Shown here piece after piece: positions 41,534 to 51,135 of a stretch of 58,470 nt of DNA. Every line of letters starts with the position of its first letter. Position 1 is the first letter of the stretch. The stretch comes from Magnetococcales bacterium (GTDB lineage Bacteria; Pseudomonadota; Magnetococcia; Magnetococcales; DC0425bin3). Both the position numbers and the translations under genes were made by a program. The notes beneath the pieces were generated by a model. That model made no database searches. It was given only the letters and a program-made list of their open reading frames with translations, and was not told the origin of the DNA. The DNA is taken from contig JADGCJ010000010.1 in assembly GCA_015229045.1 (NCBI GenBank), positions 1 to 58,470 of the forward strand. The letters are read 5' to 3'.

Positions 41534-42616
41534 TCAGAACAACCCCTCCCCATCCATTTTCTCCGTTGGAGCATCGTGTTTTTCCCGTCCCAGCAGATCG
41601 GGATTCTTCCAGCCTGGTCTGGCCACCAGCACCGAGGGAGGAGAGTGACGGGACACATAATCCAGTGCAGCCAGCATGTCTCCTTCTGCCAGATACTTGA
41701 TCTGTTTCATTTTGAGGGGATGAATGGCCCGGCGTTTGCCGTTTTTCATCCAGGTGATCTGGCGCAGCATGTATTCGTAGTGTTGCCCTTGGAGCAGAGG
41801 GTAGTAGTCATCGGGTTTGCCTTCACCATGATCGCCGTGACAAGAACGGCAATAGTCGTGAAAAATTTTCTTTCCGTGTTTCAGGTTGGTTCCCGGACCA
41901 TGGCCGTTTTGCGGATTCATGGGCAGCGTGGCGATATAAGCCGACACATCAGAGATGGCCTGATAGCCGCCAACCTCATTGGGCAGCGAAAAGCGGAACA
42001 TGGTGGGGTTGTCCCGGTTTTTGGCTGCGATGTCGGCCAGCTGTTTGACCTGCACAGTCCGATGTTGCCCGGCAATCTGGGGAATTTTTCCATCCGGTGT
42101 TCCCCAGCCATCCGGCTGATGACACTTCTCGGAGCAATATTGGAAATAGACATCGCGTCCCCTTTTCAAGTCCGGGCGCAGGGCGAGGGCCGATTCCCGA
42201 TAGTCGCCTTTGGTCATCCATTGAGCCATGATGAAATCGCGCAAGGGGGACAAACCCCGGGCGCGACGCCTGGCATCCTCTTCGCTGTCCTGTTCCAGGT
42301 TGCCGTTTGGAAACATGTCAGAACCGAAAAGCCGGTTGAGGATGGCCTCCTCATCGGCGAAACGCTTGTTGCGGCGATAAAGAAGACTGAGATTGTACAG
42401 GGCGAAAGGGTTGTCCGGCTGCTGTTCCAGGGCTTGTTGGTAGTATTTTTCGGCCTTGGTGTCGTTATGCAGCTCCACGGATTCGCTGGCCAGATTGATG
42501 AGATCCCCGGTTGAATACGGGGAGGCCTGACAGCCGAACAATAATAAAAAAAATCCAAATAAAATCAAATAATTTATCTGTTTTTTCTGCGTGAACGGTT
42601 CTTTTTGGATTGGCAT
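41534..42616 (-). CDS. TPR-cytochrome c lipoprotein with CX3CH motif
   Basis: The lipobox LLFGC (about residue 29) is followed by TPR-like helices (KAEKYYQQALEQQPDNPFALYNLSLLYRR) and two cytochrome c domains. Haem motif 1 is CSEKCH (161-166), with CX3CH spacing; motif 2 is the standard CRSCH (256-260). IPQIAGQ and YPLLQGQ are c4-type signatures. AAAGGA precedes ATG 42616. It is a diheme cytochrome c4-like lipoprotein on the periplasmic side of the membrane; its redox partner is unknown. Confidence 0.83.
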   Translation of the reverse strand: MPIQKEPFTQKKQINYLILFGFFLLLFGCQASPYSTGDLINLASESVELHNDTKAEKYYQQALEQQPDNPFALYNLSLLYRRNKRFADEEAILNRLFGSDMFPNGNLEQDSEEDARRRARGLSPLRDFIMAQWMTKGDYRESALALRPDLKRGRDVYFQYCSEKCHQPDGWGTPDGKIPQIAGQHRTVQVKQLADIAAKNRDNPTMFRFSLPNEVGGYQAISDVSAYIATLPMNPQNGHGPGTNLKHGKKIFHDYCRSCHGDHGEGKPDDYYPLLQGQHYEYMLRQITWMKNGKRRAIHPLKMKQIKYLAEGDMLAALDYVSRHSPPSVLVARPGWKNPDLLGREKHDAPTEKMDGEGLF

Positions 42617-42788
42617 GGCAAAGGATCCTTTCCCGGTGAGGGAGGCAAGTACCCCATCCTGTCCAGGCCGGTCACGGAGTTGGTGATCGCCGCCGTGGGG
42701 GGAGTCTTGGTTGACGCCTGACACCTTTTCATTATACCAAAGGTGCGGGTTGATTGAAATCAGGATCCCAAGACAAGGAGCAACTCCC

Positions 42789-43328
42789 ATGAAGGTCGGT
42801 CGATTCGTTTTTCCGGTGGTTGTTTGCCTCTCCTGGATTGTTGTGTTGCCGTCATGGGCAGAGGTTTCTGCTGGCAAGCCGGCGCGTGTCAATCGACAGG
42901 CCGACCCTGGTGTACCATCCGATCAGGGTCGGGGGCAGGCAGAAAAATCACGCGGCAGTTTGGATGAACAAACAGAGCAGATGAACAGAAGTTTTGTCGG
43001 CATGGAGGAGCGGGTTCAGTCCCTGCGCATGCAAATGGCCAAGGCGCGCCAAACCGACTCCCTGGAGGAGTGGCGGCTTTTGTTGCGGGAGCACAGCGAA
43101 ACCCTGCGCGAACTCTTGCGGCAGATGCAGGAGCTGACCCAGGGGGTGTTGGAAGCGTCAATCGGCAATCATGAGACGGGCAATCCAAGGGGGTCGAGCA
43201 AGGCGGTGGATGGCATGACCATGTACCATGCAATCATGGAAAAACGCATGATTTTGCTTATGAATTTAATGGAACAAGTGATGGTTCACGTGGACGCCGT
43301 CACGACAGGTTTTGGTGGACAGCGTTGA
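42789..43328 (+). CDS. Secreted helical protein of unknown function
   Basis: A signal peptide (cleavage about SWA-EV) is followed by a low-complexity Gln/Arg/Gly part and two amphipathic helices rich in Gln, Met and Glu. AAGGAG stands at the right distance from ATG 42789. The C-terminal Met-rich helix ([15 protein letters not shown]) is notable. No family recognised. Divergent from the TPR cytochrome gene and 25 nt before folD. Confidence 0.6.
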   Translation: MKVGRFVFPVVVCLSWIVVLPSWAEVSAGKPARVNRQADPGVPSDQGRGQAEKSRGSLDEQTEQMNRSFVGMEERVQSLRMQMAKARQTDSLEEWRLLLREHSETLRELLRQMQELTQGVLEASIGNHETGNPRGSSKAVDGMTMYHAIMEKRMILLMNLMEQVMVHVDAVTTGFGGQR

Positions 43329-43353
43329 TTGTTCATTCGGGAGGAGACACGGC

Positions 43354-44271
43354 ATGGCAACGATCATCGATGGCAAGGAAATCGCCCGACAAATCCGGGA
43401 AGAGTTGAAAAACAGGATCGATTTTCTGCGACAACGGCACCAGCTCCAACCGGGTCTGGCTGTGGTTCTGGTGGGCAACGATTCGGCTTCGCAGGTTTAT
43501 GTGCGCAACAAGAAGCGTGCCTGTGCCGAGGTTGGCATCGTCTCCTTTTCTCACGAACTGGCCTCCGAGACCCGTGAAAGCGACCTGTTGGATCTGATCG
43601 ATCGCCTGAACCGCGATCCTGCCGTGCATGGCATTCTGGTGCAACTTCCCCTTCCCCGGCAGATCAGATCCTCCGTTGTATTGGAACGGATCTCCCCCGA
43701 CAAGGATGCCGATGGTTTTCATCCTTTCAACATGGGACGTCTGGTCACTGGCAACCCTGGTTTCCGACCCTGCACTCCCTGGGGGGTTATGGAACTTTTG
43801 CGTTACAGCGGCATCGATCCGGCGGGAAAACATGCCGTTGTCGTGGGGCGATCCAATATTGTCGGCAAGCCCGTCGCTCTGATGCTTCTGGCTGCCCATG
43901 CCACGGTCACCATATGTCACTCCAAAACGCCTGATCTGGCTGCTGTGGTCAACCGGGCTGACGTTCTGGTGGCTGCCGTTGGTCAGGCGGGATTGATTCC
44001 CGGGGCATGGCTTAAAGAGGGGGTCGTGGTGATCGACGTCGGGATGAATCGTACTTCGGAGGGTTCTCTTTGCGGTGATGTGGATTTTACCACTGCCCGG
44101 TCACGTGCTGCGGCCATCACTCCGGTTCCTGGTGGGGTTGGTCCCATGACCATTGCCATGTTGCTGAAAAATACCGTTGAAGGGGCTGAAAAATCATTGA
44201 GAGTGGTTGGGGGATCCAAGGGGGAGGCTCCGCCTGCCCCCTTGGTGGGGTTTGGGGCGAAGCCCCAATAA
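43354..44271 (+). CDS. folD: Methylenetetrahydrofolate dehydrogenase/cyclohydrolase
   Basis: The bifunctional one-carbon enzyme has [18 protein letters not shown] (catalytic Tyr and Lys), [24 protein letters not shown], and the NADP-binding [17 protein letters not shown] with [12 protein letters not shown] near the end. The normal C-terminus should end soon after [11 protein letters not shown]. The last roughly 20 residues (from [10 protein letters not shown] on) are encoded by a palindromic repeat, so the gene has acquired a repeat-derived tail. Confidence 0.96.
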   Translation: MATIIDGKEIARQIREELKNRIDFLRQRHQLQPGLAVVLVGNDSASQVYVRNKKRACAEVGIVSFSHELASETRESDLLDLIDRLNRDPAVHGILVQLPLPRQIRSSVVLERISPDKDADGFHPFNMGRLVTGNPGFRPCTPWGVMELLRYSGIDPAGKHAVVVGRSNIVGKPVALMLLAAHATVTICHSKTPDLAAVVNRADVLVAAVGQAGLIPGAWLKEGVVVIDVGMNRTSEGSLCGDVDFTTARSRAAAITPVPGGVGPMTIAMLLKNTVEGAEKSLRVVGGSKGEAPPAPLVGFGAKPQ

Positions 44272-44400
44272 AAATCTTTTTTTCCGAAAAGGGGTTTGGG
44301 GCGAAGCCCCGAGAGAGTCTTTCATGCCTGTATTTTTTTTCTGAAAAGGGGTTTGGGGCGAAGCCCCGAGAGAGTCTTTCATGCCTGTATTTTTTTTCTG
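44225..44400 (+). repeat. Tandem copies of GGGGTTTGGGGCGAAGCCCC hairpin
   Basis: Three hairpin copies (from about 44245, 44291 and 44348). The last two belong to a 57-bp tandem duplication that also includes GAGAGAGTCTTTCATGCCTG and a T-run. T-rich stretches after the hairpins make terminator activity plausible for folD and ribD, which converge here. Confidence 0.88.
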
Positions 44401-44405
44401 ATTCC

Positions 44406-45536
44406 CTATTTTGGCTGATCGGGATAGCGCAGATCGCCGGTGAGCAGGAGGTCTTTTCCCACCTGTTGCACCTGCATGTGTTCCAAGCCAGGCGCGGCGG
44501 TCAGACGGTCGATGCCCAGCCGGTCGAGGAAACCGGGAGCCTCCCGCCCGCCGATCAACAGGGGGGCCATGAACAGGGCCAGGCGATCCGCCAGACGGGC
44601 CTCCAGCAGGGCATGGGTCAGAATGCCTCCTGCTTCCGACAGGATGCTGAGGATCCCTTTTTGGGCCAGGATGCCCATCAGATCGTGCAGATCGACGCGG
44701 CCCTCCTGGTTGGCACGACAGGTGAGAATCTCCACGCCGGGGAGAGTGCCCAATTCCTGCATGCGGAGGGGATCGGCGCGGGGAGTGGTGGCGATCCAGA
44801 GCGGAGCCGGCGGGGAGACGGAGAAAAGGGCGGCATCGGTCGACACGCGCAGGGTGGAGTCCAACACCAGACGGACCGGATTGCGTCCCCTGGGCAGACG
44901 GCAGGTCAGGAGAGGGTTGTCAGCCAGCACTGTGCCGCTGCCCACCATGACCACATCGTGCCGATCCCGCAGGCGCTGCACCATCAGACGGGCATCTTTG
45001 CCGGTGATCCACTGGCTTTTGCCGGTGCGGGTGGCAATCTTGCCATCGAGGGAGACTGCCCCCTTGATGGTGATCATGGGTCGTTTTTGGGTCATCCAGG
45101 TCAGGAAAGGGGCGTTCAGACGGGTCGCTGCGGCTTTTTCCACTCCCAGGACGACTTCGATCCCTGCCTCCCGCAAACGTTGCAGACCGCGTCCCGCGAC
45201 CAGGGGGTTGGGATCCTGCATGGCGGTCACCACCCGCTGCACCCCGGCATCGATCAAGGCATCGGCACAAGGGGGGGTGCGGCCAAAATGGCTGCATGGC
45301 TCCAGGGTCACATAGGCCGTCGCTCCCCGGGCCAGATCGCCGGCCTGGTTGAGGGCTTCCACCTCGGCATGCGCCTCCCCTGCCCGGCGATGATACCCCG
45401 TTCCCACCCGTCGGCCATCACGCACCACCACGCAACCGACCAGGGGATTGGGACACGTCCGCCCTTCGGCCCGTGCCGCCAGACGTAATGCCTGCACCAT
45501 GAACCGGCGATCCTGCTGCACGACATCGATGGGCAT
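44406..45536 (-). CDS. ribD: Riboflavin biosynthesis deaminase/reductase RibD
   Basis: The N-terminal deaminase domain has the zinc motif HAEVEAL and PCSHFGRTPPCADAL. The C-terminal reductase domain has KGAVSLDGKIATRTGKSQWI and a late EAGGILTHALLEARL. It carries out two consecutive steps of riboflavin synthesis. Length (376 aa) is normal. It starts 3 nt after glyA's stop. The usual nrdR between glyA and ribD is missing here. Confidence 0.97.
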   Translation of the reverse strand: MPIDVVQQDRRFMVQALRLAARAEGRTCPNPLVGCVVVRDGRRVGTGYHRRAGEAHAEVEALNQAGDLARGATAYVTLEPCSHFGRTPPCADALIDAGVQRVVTAMQDPNPLVAGRGLQRLREAGIEVVLGVEKAAATRLNAPFLTWMTQKRPMITIKGAVSLDGKIATRTGKSQWITGKDARLMVQRLRDRHDVVMVGSGTVLADNPLLTCRLPRGRNPVRLVLDSTLRVSTDAALFSVSPPAPLWIATTPRADPLRMQELGTLPGVEILTCRANQEGRVDLHDLMGILAQKGILSILSEAGGILTHALLEARLADRLALFMAPLLIGGREAPGFLDRLGIDRLTAAPGLEHMQVQQVGKDLLLTGDLRYPDQPK

Positions 45537-45539
45537 CGT

Positions 45540-46805
45540 CTACAACCCCGGGTAGACCGGAAACCGTTGACACAATACCCGTACCTGTTCCCGGACCGCA
45601 GACTCCGCCTGGCTGGAATCCCCCTGCGCCAGGGCATCGACCACCTGGACGATCATGCGTCCAACCTCCCGGAATTCGGCCTCTTTCAGGCCCCGGGTGG
45701 TGGAGGCTGGTGTGCCCAGACGGATGCCTGAGGTGACAAACGGACTGCGGGGATCCTTGGGAATGGCATTTTTGTTACATGTCAAACCGGCTCGTTCCAG
45801 GGCTGCCTCGGTATCCTTGCCGGTAATGTTGCGCGAGGTGAGATCGACGAGCATCAGATGGTTGTCCGTACCGCCGGAGACGATGCGCAACCCCCCTGCT
45901 GTCAGAGTCGAGGCCAGTTCCTGGGCGTTGCGGCGGATCTGTTGGGCGTAGTGCTTGAACTCCGGCTGCAAAGCCTCCTTCAACGCCACCCCCTTGGCAG
46001 CGATGACGTGCATCAGGGGTCCACCCTGGGTGCCGGGGAAGATTTTCGAGTTGATCTTTTTGGCCAAATCTTCCCGATTGGTCATGATCATGCCGCCGCG
46101 CGGGCCGCGCAGGGTCTTGTGGGTGGTCGTGGTGACGATGTCGGCATAGCCGAATGGGGTGGGGTGCTCGCCGGTGGCGACCAGGCCGGCAAAGTGTGCC
46201 ATGTCCACGAACAAAAACGCTCCCACGCTGTCGCAAATCTCCCGAAACCGGGGAAAATCGATGATGCGACTGTAGGCCGAGGCCCCGGCCACGATCACCT
46301 TGGGCCGGTGTTCACGTGCCAGGGCGGCCACCTGATCGTAATCGATTCGTTCGGTTTCCAGGTTCAGGCCATATTGAAACGCCTTGAAGATCTGCCCGGA
46401 AAAGTTGACCTTGGCGCCATGGGTCAAATGGCCACCGTCGGCCAGCGACATACCCAGGATGGTCTCTCCGGCCTCCAGCATGGCCAGATAGGCTCCCATG
46501 TTGGCCTGCGAACCGGAGTGGGGCTGTACATTGACGTAGGTACAACCGAACAGTTGCTGGGCACGGGCAATGGCCAGATCCTCCGCCTTGTCGACACAAT
46601 GACAGCCGCCATAGTAGCGCTTGTGGGGGTAGCCCTCGGCGTACTTGTTGGTCATGACGCATCCTTGGGCTGCCAGCACCGCCCGGCTGACAATGTTCTC
46701 CGAGGCGATCAGTTCGATCTGGTTGCGTTGCCGATCCAGCTCTTCACGGATGGCGGCATACATTTCCGGATCAAATATTTGCAGATCCACAGGCATGGTG
46801 TTCAT
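45540..46805 (-). CDS. glyA: Serine hydroxymethyltransferase
   Basis: The 421-aa PLP enzyme interconverts serine and glycine with tetrahydrofolate. Seen: [39 protein letters not shown] and the PLP-lysine motif [15 protein letters not shown]. It is in an operon with rpiB (TGATG overlap upstream) and ribD, and complements folD nearby in one-carbon metabolism. Confidence 0.98.
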   Translation of the reverse strand: MNTMPVDLQIFDPEMYAAIREELDRQRNQIELIASENIVSRAVLAAQGCVMTNKYAEGYPHKRYYGGCHCVDKAEDLAIARAQQLFGCTYVNVQPHSGSQANMGAYLAMLEAGETILGMSLADGGHLTHGAKVNFSGQIFKAFQYGLNLETERIDYDQVAALAREHRPKVIVAGASAYSRIIDFPRFREICDSVGAFLFVDMAHFAGLVATGEHPTPFGYADIVTTTTHKTLRGPRGGMIMTNREDLAKKINSKIFPGTQGGPLMHVIAAKGVALKEALQPEFKHYAQQIRRNAQELASTLTAGGLRIVSGGTDNHLMLVDLTSRNITGKDTEAALERAGLTCNKNAIPKDPRSPFVTSGIRLGTPASTTRGLKEAEFREVGRMIVQVVDALAQGDSSQAESAVREQVRVLCQRFPVYPGL

Positions 46806-47251
46806 GGATTTTCCTTCTGGTTTTGCTGTTCCAGGATGTTCAGGCGGCGTTCGTGGCGTCCCCCCTCAAAGGGGGTTTTCAGCCACGCTGCCAGAATGGC
46901 ATCGGCGGTGGCTGGTCCGGTGGTGCGTCCCCCCATGACCAGGACGTTGGCGTCGTTGTGCAATCGCGACAGGCGCGCTGTGAGTTCGTCGTGGCACAAG
47001 GCGGCACGAATGCCCCGAAACCGATTGGCCGCGATGGAGATGCCGATGCCTGTTCCGCACATCAACACGCCCCGATCACCCTCTCCCGCCAGCAGGGAAC
47101 GGCACAATTTTCCTGCAAATTCAGGATAATCAACCGATTGTGGACCCTGCGTTCCCAGGTCCACCACGTCATGCCCCCGCTGTTGCAGATAGTCGACCAC
47201 CTGTGCTTTCAGGTTGATCGCCCCATGGTCGCAAGCTACAAGAATGCGCAT
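46802..47251 (-). CDS. rpiB: Ribose-5-phosphate isomerase B
   Basis: The 149-aa RpiB/LacAB protein has [25 protein letters not shown], the [13 protein letters not shown] phosphate loop with catalytic Cys, and [13 protein letters not shown] [15 protein letters not shown] 47251 is preceded by GGAGTGGG. The rpiB-glyA pairing is common in Alphaproteobacteria and relatives. Confidence 0.96.
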   Translation of the reverse strand: MRILVACDHGAINLKAQVVDYLQQRGHDVVDLGTQGPQSVDYPEFAGKLCRSLLAGEGDRGVLMCGTGIGISIAANRFRGIRAALCHDELTARLSRLHNDANVLVMGGRTTGPATADAILAAWLKTPFEGGRHERRLNILEQQNQKENP

Positions 47252-47701
47252 GTGTCCCACTCCATATCTCAAGGTGCCATCGTCCACTGTCGTCAAGGTC
47301 ATGACAATCATTACCTGTGCCAATGCAGGAGAGCCGATCAATCCTGGGTGCGGAGCATGATACATTTCAGACTAAACCGCGTCTACTTTGGAACGTGCAG
47401 TCTCCAGGGCAATCGCATTTGAAATTGGCATGCTTGAAAAATCGGACCTTGAACCGCGTTTATTTTGAAATACGTCGTTTTTTTGTGATTGGGAAAAAGG
47501 GGTGACATGAAAGACTTTATTGGGGCTCCGCCCCAAACCCCGCAAGGGCTCCGCCCTTGACCCGCCAAGGAGCCAGCTCTCTGGACCCCGTTTTGACAGG
47601 TTCCCGAATCACTATTCATGGTCTTCGAAAATCTCAAATGCGATTGCCCTGTAGTGACGTCGGGGGTGGGGTTGCAAGGAAAATTGTGCTAGGATGTCGC
47701 C
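47252..47701. other. 450-bp intergenic region with nested repeats
   Basis: No gene. It holds two copies of end A (47374-47400; 47452-47480), a GGGGCTCCGCCCC hairpin (47519-47536) and a degenerate end C (about 47584-47612). All but the first end-A copy lie inside an inverted-repeat pair (47405-47422 and 47634-47651). It probably also contains divergent promoters for rpiB and the moxR operon. Confidence 0.7.
47405..47651. repeat. Inverted-repeat-bounded insertion (MITE-like)
   Basis: CAGGGCAATCGCATTTGA at 47405-47422 is the exact reverse complement of 47634-47651, extending to about 22 bp with one mismatch. The 247-bp interval encodes nothing and contains pieces of the other dispersed element. 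Confidence 0.75.
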
Positions 47702-48622
47702 ATGAGTCAGCACGAATTGACAGAAGTGGCAAAGCTGTTATCCCTGGCAGAGGAGGTTCTTCTGGGCAAGGGGCGGCAGATCCGTTTGGCCCTGGCGTGT
47801 CTGCTGGCTGGGGGTCATTTGTTGATCGAGGATCGCCCTGGTGTTGGCAAGACCACTTTGGCTTTGACCTTGGCGCGCCTCTTGGGGTTGGGGTTTCAGC
47901 GAATTCAGCTGACGAGCGATCTTCTCCCCGCCGATCTTCTGGGCGTAGCGGTTTTGTCGCGGGAGAGCGGCCAGTTTTCCTGGCATCCGGGACCGATTTT
48001 TTCTCCGGTGGTCCTCGCCGATGAGATCAACCGGGGGATGCCCAAGGTTCAGAGCGCTCTCCTGGAGGCCATGGAAGAGGGCCAGGTGTCTGTCGAAGGA
48101 GAGACCCGTCCTCTGCCGACCCCCTTTTTCGTCATTGCGACGCAAAACCCCCTGGAGCATGCGGGTACCTTTCCTCTGCCGGATTCGCAACTGGATCGGT
48201 TTTTGATGTGCATCGACCTGGGGTTGCCGGATGCCAAGGCGGAACGTGCCCTGCTGGAAGGAGAGTCCCGGCGGCAATTGCTGCAACGTCTGCGACCCTT
48301 TCTGGATGCCCCTCGTCTCGTGGCCCTGCAAGCCGCAGCAGCCAAAACGCATGTTGCCGGTTCCCTCCTCGACTACATTCAGAGTCTGCTGGCCTTCTCC
48401 CGAACCTCTGCCGATTTCCGGGAAGGGGGGTTGTCGCCGCGAGCTGGTCTGGGTCTTTTGGCAGCGGCTCGGGCCTGGGCTTTCATCGGGGAACGTGCCC
48501 ATGTCCTTCCGGAGGATGTTCAGGCGGTCCTGCCCAGCGTGGTGGGGCATCGTCTGCGTCTGCATGCCCGTTCGGGAAGAGACGCGGGAGAACACCTCCT
48601 GATTTCGGTCCCCGTTTCCTGA
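47702..48622 (+). CDS. MoxR-family AAA+ ATPase
   Basis: The 306-aa ATPase has Walker A DRPGVGKTT, Walker B VVLADEINR, sensor ATQNPLEH and FPLPDSQLDRFLM, all characteristic of MoxR. These act as chaperones for complexes with VWA or DUF58 proteins. The operon moxR-DUF58-TgpA-like is conserved widely; the next gene starts 2 nt after the stop. Confidence 0.94.
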   Translation: MSQHELTEVAKLLSLAEEVLLGKGRQIRLALACLLAGGHLLIEDRPGVGKTTLALTLARLLGLGFQRIQLTSDLLPADLLGVAVLSRESGQFSWHPGPIFSPVVLADEINRGMPKVQSALLEAMEEGQVSVEGETRPLPTPFFVIATQNPLEHAGTFPLPDSQLDRFLMCIDLGLPDAKAERALLEGESRRQLLQRLRPFLDAPRLVALQAAAAKTHVAGSLLDYIQSLLAFSRTSADFREGGLSPRAGLGLLAAARAWAFIGERAHVLPEDVQAVLPSVVGHRLRLHARSGRDAGEHLLISVPVS

Positions 48623-48624
48623 CC

Positions 48625-49572
48625 ATGAATGATGCCTTGACTCCGGCGTGTTGCCCGGCCCCGGTGTTTTTGGGTCGGCACCGTTTGCGAATCGTTTTCA
48701 ACCGGGATGACTGGTTTGCTGTCAGTGTGTTGTTCGTCATTCTGGTTGTGGCCTTTCAGACCGGCCTGAATCTGGCCTTGGGGCTGGTTTCCCTGCTCAT
48801 CGGAACGTTTTTGGTGGCGATACTCCATGCCTGGCGCAATATTTCGGGGCTTCAGGTCGCTCCCCTGCCATCTGCGGCGGTGTTTGCCGGAGAGGTCGCC
48901 TGCTTCCGCCTGGGCATGGAGTCGACTGCAAAACACGAACGATGGGCCATTCGCGTCAGAGCACGCACAGAGACGGCAAAGGAGGTTTTTCCTCTGCCCG
49001 AGGGGGTTGATTGGTCAGGGACTACTCAGGTGGTCCAGGAGATCCATGTGCCTGCCCATCGACGCGGCTGGCTCCGCTTGACAGAGACCTGGATCGAAAC
49101 CGACTATCCCCTGGGATTGGCACGGGTTCGCGCCAAACTGTCCGGAGAGTGGCGCTGTCTGATCTATCCACAACCGGATCAAGAACTTCTCCCGCTCCCT
49201 CTGGCAAAAGGAGATGGCGACATGACCATCTCGCAACGCGGTGGTGGCGAAGATGATCTTGCCAACCTGCGCGATTATCAACCAGGGGATCCCCTCCAAA
49301 AAATTCACTGGAAAACGTCAGCGCGACGAGATCGTCTCGTCGTGCGGGAGTTTTTCAGCATGGGCCAACAGGTGGTATGGCTGGCGTGGGAGGGTCTGAC
49401 CGGCATGGCCGAAGAGGCACGTCTCTCCCGCCTGTGCCGCTGGGTTCTGGACGCTGACAGGGCAGGAGTTCCCTTTGGGTTGAGCCTGCCGAACGAAGTC
49501 ATTGCCCCGTCCCGAGGAGAGGCACACCGTACACAATGTTTGACAGCCTTGGCTCTGTTTGGCCGAAAATAA
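48625..49572 (+). CDS. DUF58 domain membrane protein
   Basis: The 315-aa protein has two N-terminal TM helices and then DUF58, marked by DYQPGDPLQKIHWKTSARRDRLVVREF. It is usually encoded after MoxR and thought to act with it in envelope protein maturation. The C-terminal VWA-like part is short. ATG 48625 follows the moxR stop directly. Confidence 0.9.
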   Translation: MNDALTPACCPAPVFLGRHRLRIVFNRDDWFAVSVLFVILVVAFQTGLNLALGLVSLLIGTFLVAILHAWRNISGLQVAPLPSAAVFAGEVACFRLGMESTAKHERWAIRVRARTETAKEVFPLPEGVDWSGTTQVVQEIHVPAHRRGWLRLTETWIETDYPLGLARVRAKLSGEWRCLIYPQPDQELLPLPLAKGDGDMTISQRGGGEDDLANLRDYQPGDPLQKIHWKTSARRDRLVVREFFSMGQQVVWLAWEGLTGMAEEARLSRLCRWVLDADRAGVPFGLSLPNEVIAPSRGEAHRTQCLTALALFGRK

Positions 49573-49587
49573 AGGGTGAATCCCCCT

Positions 49588-49630
49588 TGAACCACGTCCT
49601 CTTTGGAACATGCAGTTTTTTTGTGACGCG
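49588..49630 (+). repeat. Dispersed intergenic element, end A
   Basis: GAACCACGTCCTCTTTGGAACATGCAGTTTTTTTGTG matches the copies at 6690, 38220 and 47374. It lies between the DUF58 and TgpA-like genes, interrupting the operon. Confidence 0.7.
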
Positions 49631-49659
49631 GTTCGGTTTAAAAAACCACGCATCTCGGC

Positions 49660-50910
49660 ATGGAAATGCACACTGAATATCATCCTGGCCCCCTGGTCAC
49701 ACTCTTCCTGTCGACAGAGCTGTTGTTGGCAACAGGACCGGGGTATGTCCATTTGCCGTTTCACGCAGCGCTGTCGGTGTGGCTCATCATCCTGGCTTGT
49801 TTGAGTCTCGTCGCCCTTGCCCGCTGGAGAGAGACACGGAACAGTCACCTGCGTTCAAAAAGCGGCAAGGGGGTTCGTTTGGGCTTGCTGACCCTGGCCT
49901 GCCTTTCGGTCGTGGCAGCCAGCCAGGATACCCCCCTTCTGGATCTGGGCAGCAGTTTTCTTGGCGTGATCCTGTTCATAAAACTCCTGGAGTTGAACTC
50001 TCGCAAGGAGAGCATGCGCCTGCTGCTGGTGAGTCTGTTGCCTGCCCTGGCGGAGTGTTACCACGACCAATCCCCCTTGACCGGATTGCGTTTGCTGGTG
50101 GTTGTTCTACTGGTGATCGGATTGCTGATCGCTCTGACGCTGACGTCGTCTGCACCCCAACGGCTTGCGGAAAAAGCCCCCTCCTCCTGGAGAGGGTCAC
50201 TGGCTTGGAAAAGCCTGTCACGTTTGGCAGGACGAACCGGAGTGTTGGTCTTGCAGGCCTTGCCGGTGTCCCTGGTTCTTTTCATGCTGTTGCCCCGTCC
50301 CCAGGATGGGAACGAAATGCCCACCTCGCTGCGTCAGGCCCTGTATGGCATGGATGGTCCCCAGTTTGGTGACAGTGGTTCCAGCGGGCTGGGAATGGGA
50401 AGGTCGCGGGGGATGGGGTCAGGGGCCTATTTTCAGGAAAGCGGCGACTGGTTTTCCAATTTTTTAAGTGATTTGCAGGATTGGTTCGACCGTGGATGGG
50501 AGTCTTTTTTGAATTATGGTACCCTCCGGCAACAGGAGCTGTGGCTCTCTCTGGGTTTGGCAGAGAGCATGCCGTGGTGGTGGGCTTTGTTGCTGGTGTT
50601 GTTGATGATCGTTTTGCTGTTGGTCCTGGTGGCGGGCTGGATGATCTATCGGCATCGATGCTCGGAAGACCCTCTGGTGCGCCTGTATCGCCGATACTGC
50701 AAACACCTGGCACAACGCGGTACGGTGCGCCTGCCACATGAAGGACCGGAAGATTTTTCCCGGCGGGCAGCGCAACGCCATCCCCTTCTGGCCATGCAGA
50801 TCGAACATATCGGTGACATGTATGGGGCGTTACGTTACGGGTGCAATGCTCCCGCCAATGCCTACCGACAATTGCAGCACCTGGTCGACGACGTCAGAAA
50901 AAAGATATAG
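49660..50910 (+). CDS. TgpA-like protein lacking the transglutaminase core
   Basis: The 416-aa product begins with five to six TM helices of the DUF3488 type (LLELNSRKESMRLLLVSLLPALAEC; LMLLPRPQ-like FMLLPRPQDG). It then goes through a Gly/Ser-rich, acidic spacer directly to a last TM helix and a DUF4129-like tail (YCKHLAQRGTVRLPHEGPEDFSRRA). Normal TgpA proteins (about 650-700 aa) have a periplasmic transglutaminase domain between these with a Cys-His-Asp triad; it is absent here. Probable role is scaffolding with MoxR/DUF58, without enzymatic activity. Confidence 0.82.
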   Translation: MEMHTEYHPGPLVTLFLSTELLLATGPGYVHLPFHAALSVWLIILACLSLVALARWRETRNSHLRSKSGKGVRLGLLTLACLSVVAASQDTPLLDLGSSFLGVILFIKLLELNSRKESMRLLLVSLLPALAECYHDQSPLTGLRLLVVVLLVIGLLIALTLTSSAPQRLAEKAPSSWRGSLAWKSLSRLAGRTGVLVLQALPVSLVLFMLLPRPQDGNEMPTSLRQALYGMDGPQFGDSGSSGLGMGRSRGMGSGAYFQESGDWFSNFLSDLQDWFDRGWESFLNYGTLRQQELWLSLGLAESMPWWWALLLVLLMIVLLLVLVAGWMIYRHRCSEDPLVRLYRRYCKHLAQRGTVRLPHEGPEDFSRRAAQRHPLLAMQIEHIGDMYGALRYGCNAPANAYRQLQHLVDDVRKKI

Positions 50911-51070
50911 CGTAACTGTTCGGCACCTGGCAACGAATCGGGGTCCAGGGGGATGGCGACCGGACAGGTCCAGGACAGAGTCCTGGTGGGGTTCGGGGCG
51001 AAGCCCTGACAAAGGCTTTCATGTCCAGGCCTTGCTCTGACAAAGGCTTTCATGTCCAGGCCTTTCTTGA
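50911..51070 (+). repeat. Palindromic element, end C copy plus 31-bp tandem
   Basis: GTAACTGTTCGGCACCTGG and CAACGAATCGGGGTCCAGGGG are followed by CCGGACAGG, CCAGGACAGAGTCCTGG and GGTTCGGGGCGAAGCCC. The first 98 bp are the inverted match of 39740-39837. It ends with a 31-bp direct duplication (51008 and 51039: GACAAAGGCTTTCATGTCC). Located just after the TgpA-like stop. Confidence 0.85.
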
Positions 51071-51135
51071 GGGGATACCTGGGCAGTGGCGATTTTTCAT
51101 CTTTATTCGACTGCAACCAACGAAGGGAGAACACC

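Noticed and set aside
47252..47701. Glycine or other riboswitch upstream of rpiB-glyA
   Set aside because: The region is explained by repeat elements and I see no riboswitch core.
51008..51070. Tandem repeat as CRISPR or small RNA
   Set aside because: Only two 31-bp copies without spacers, part of the dispersed element.
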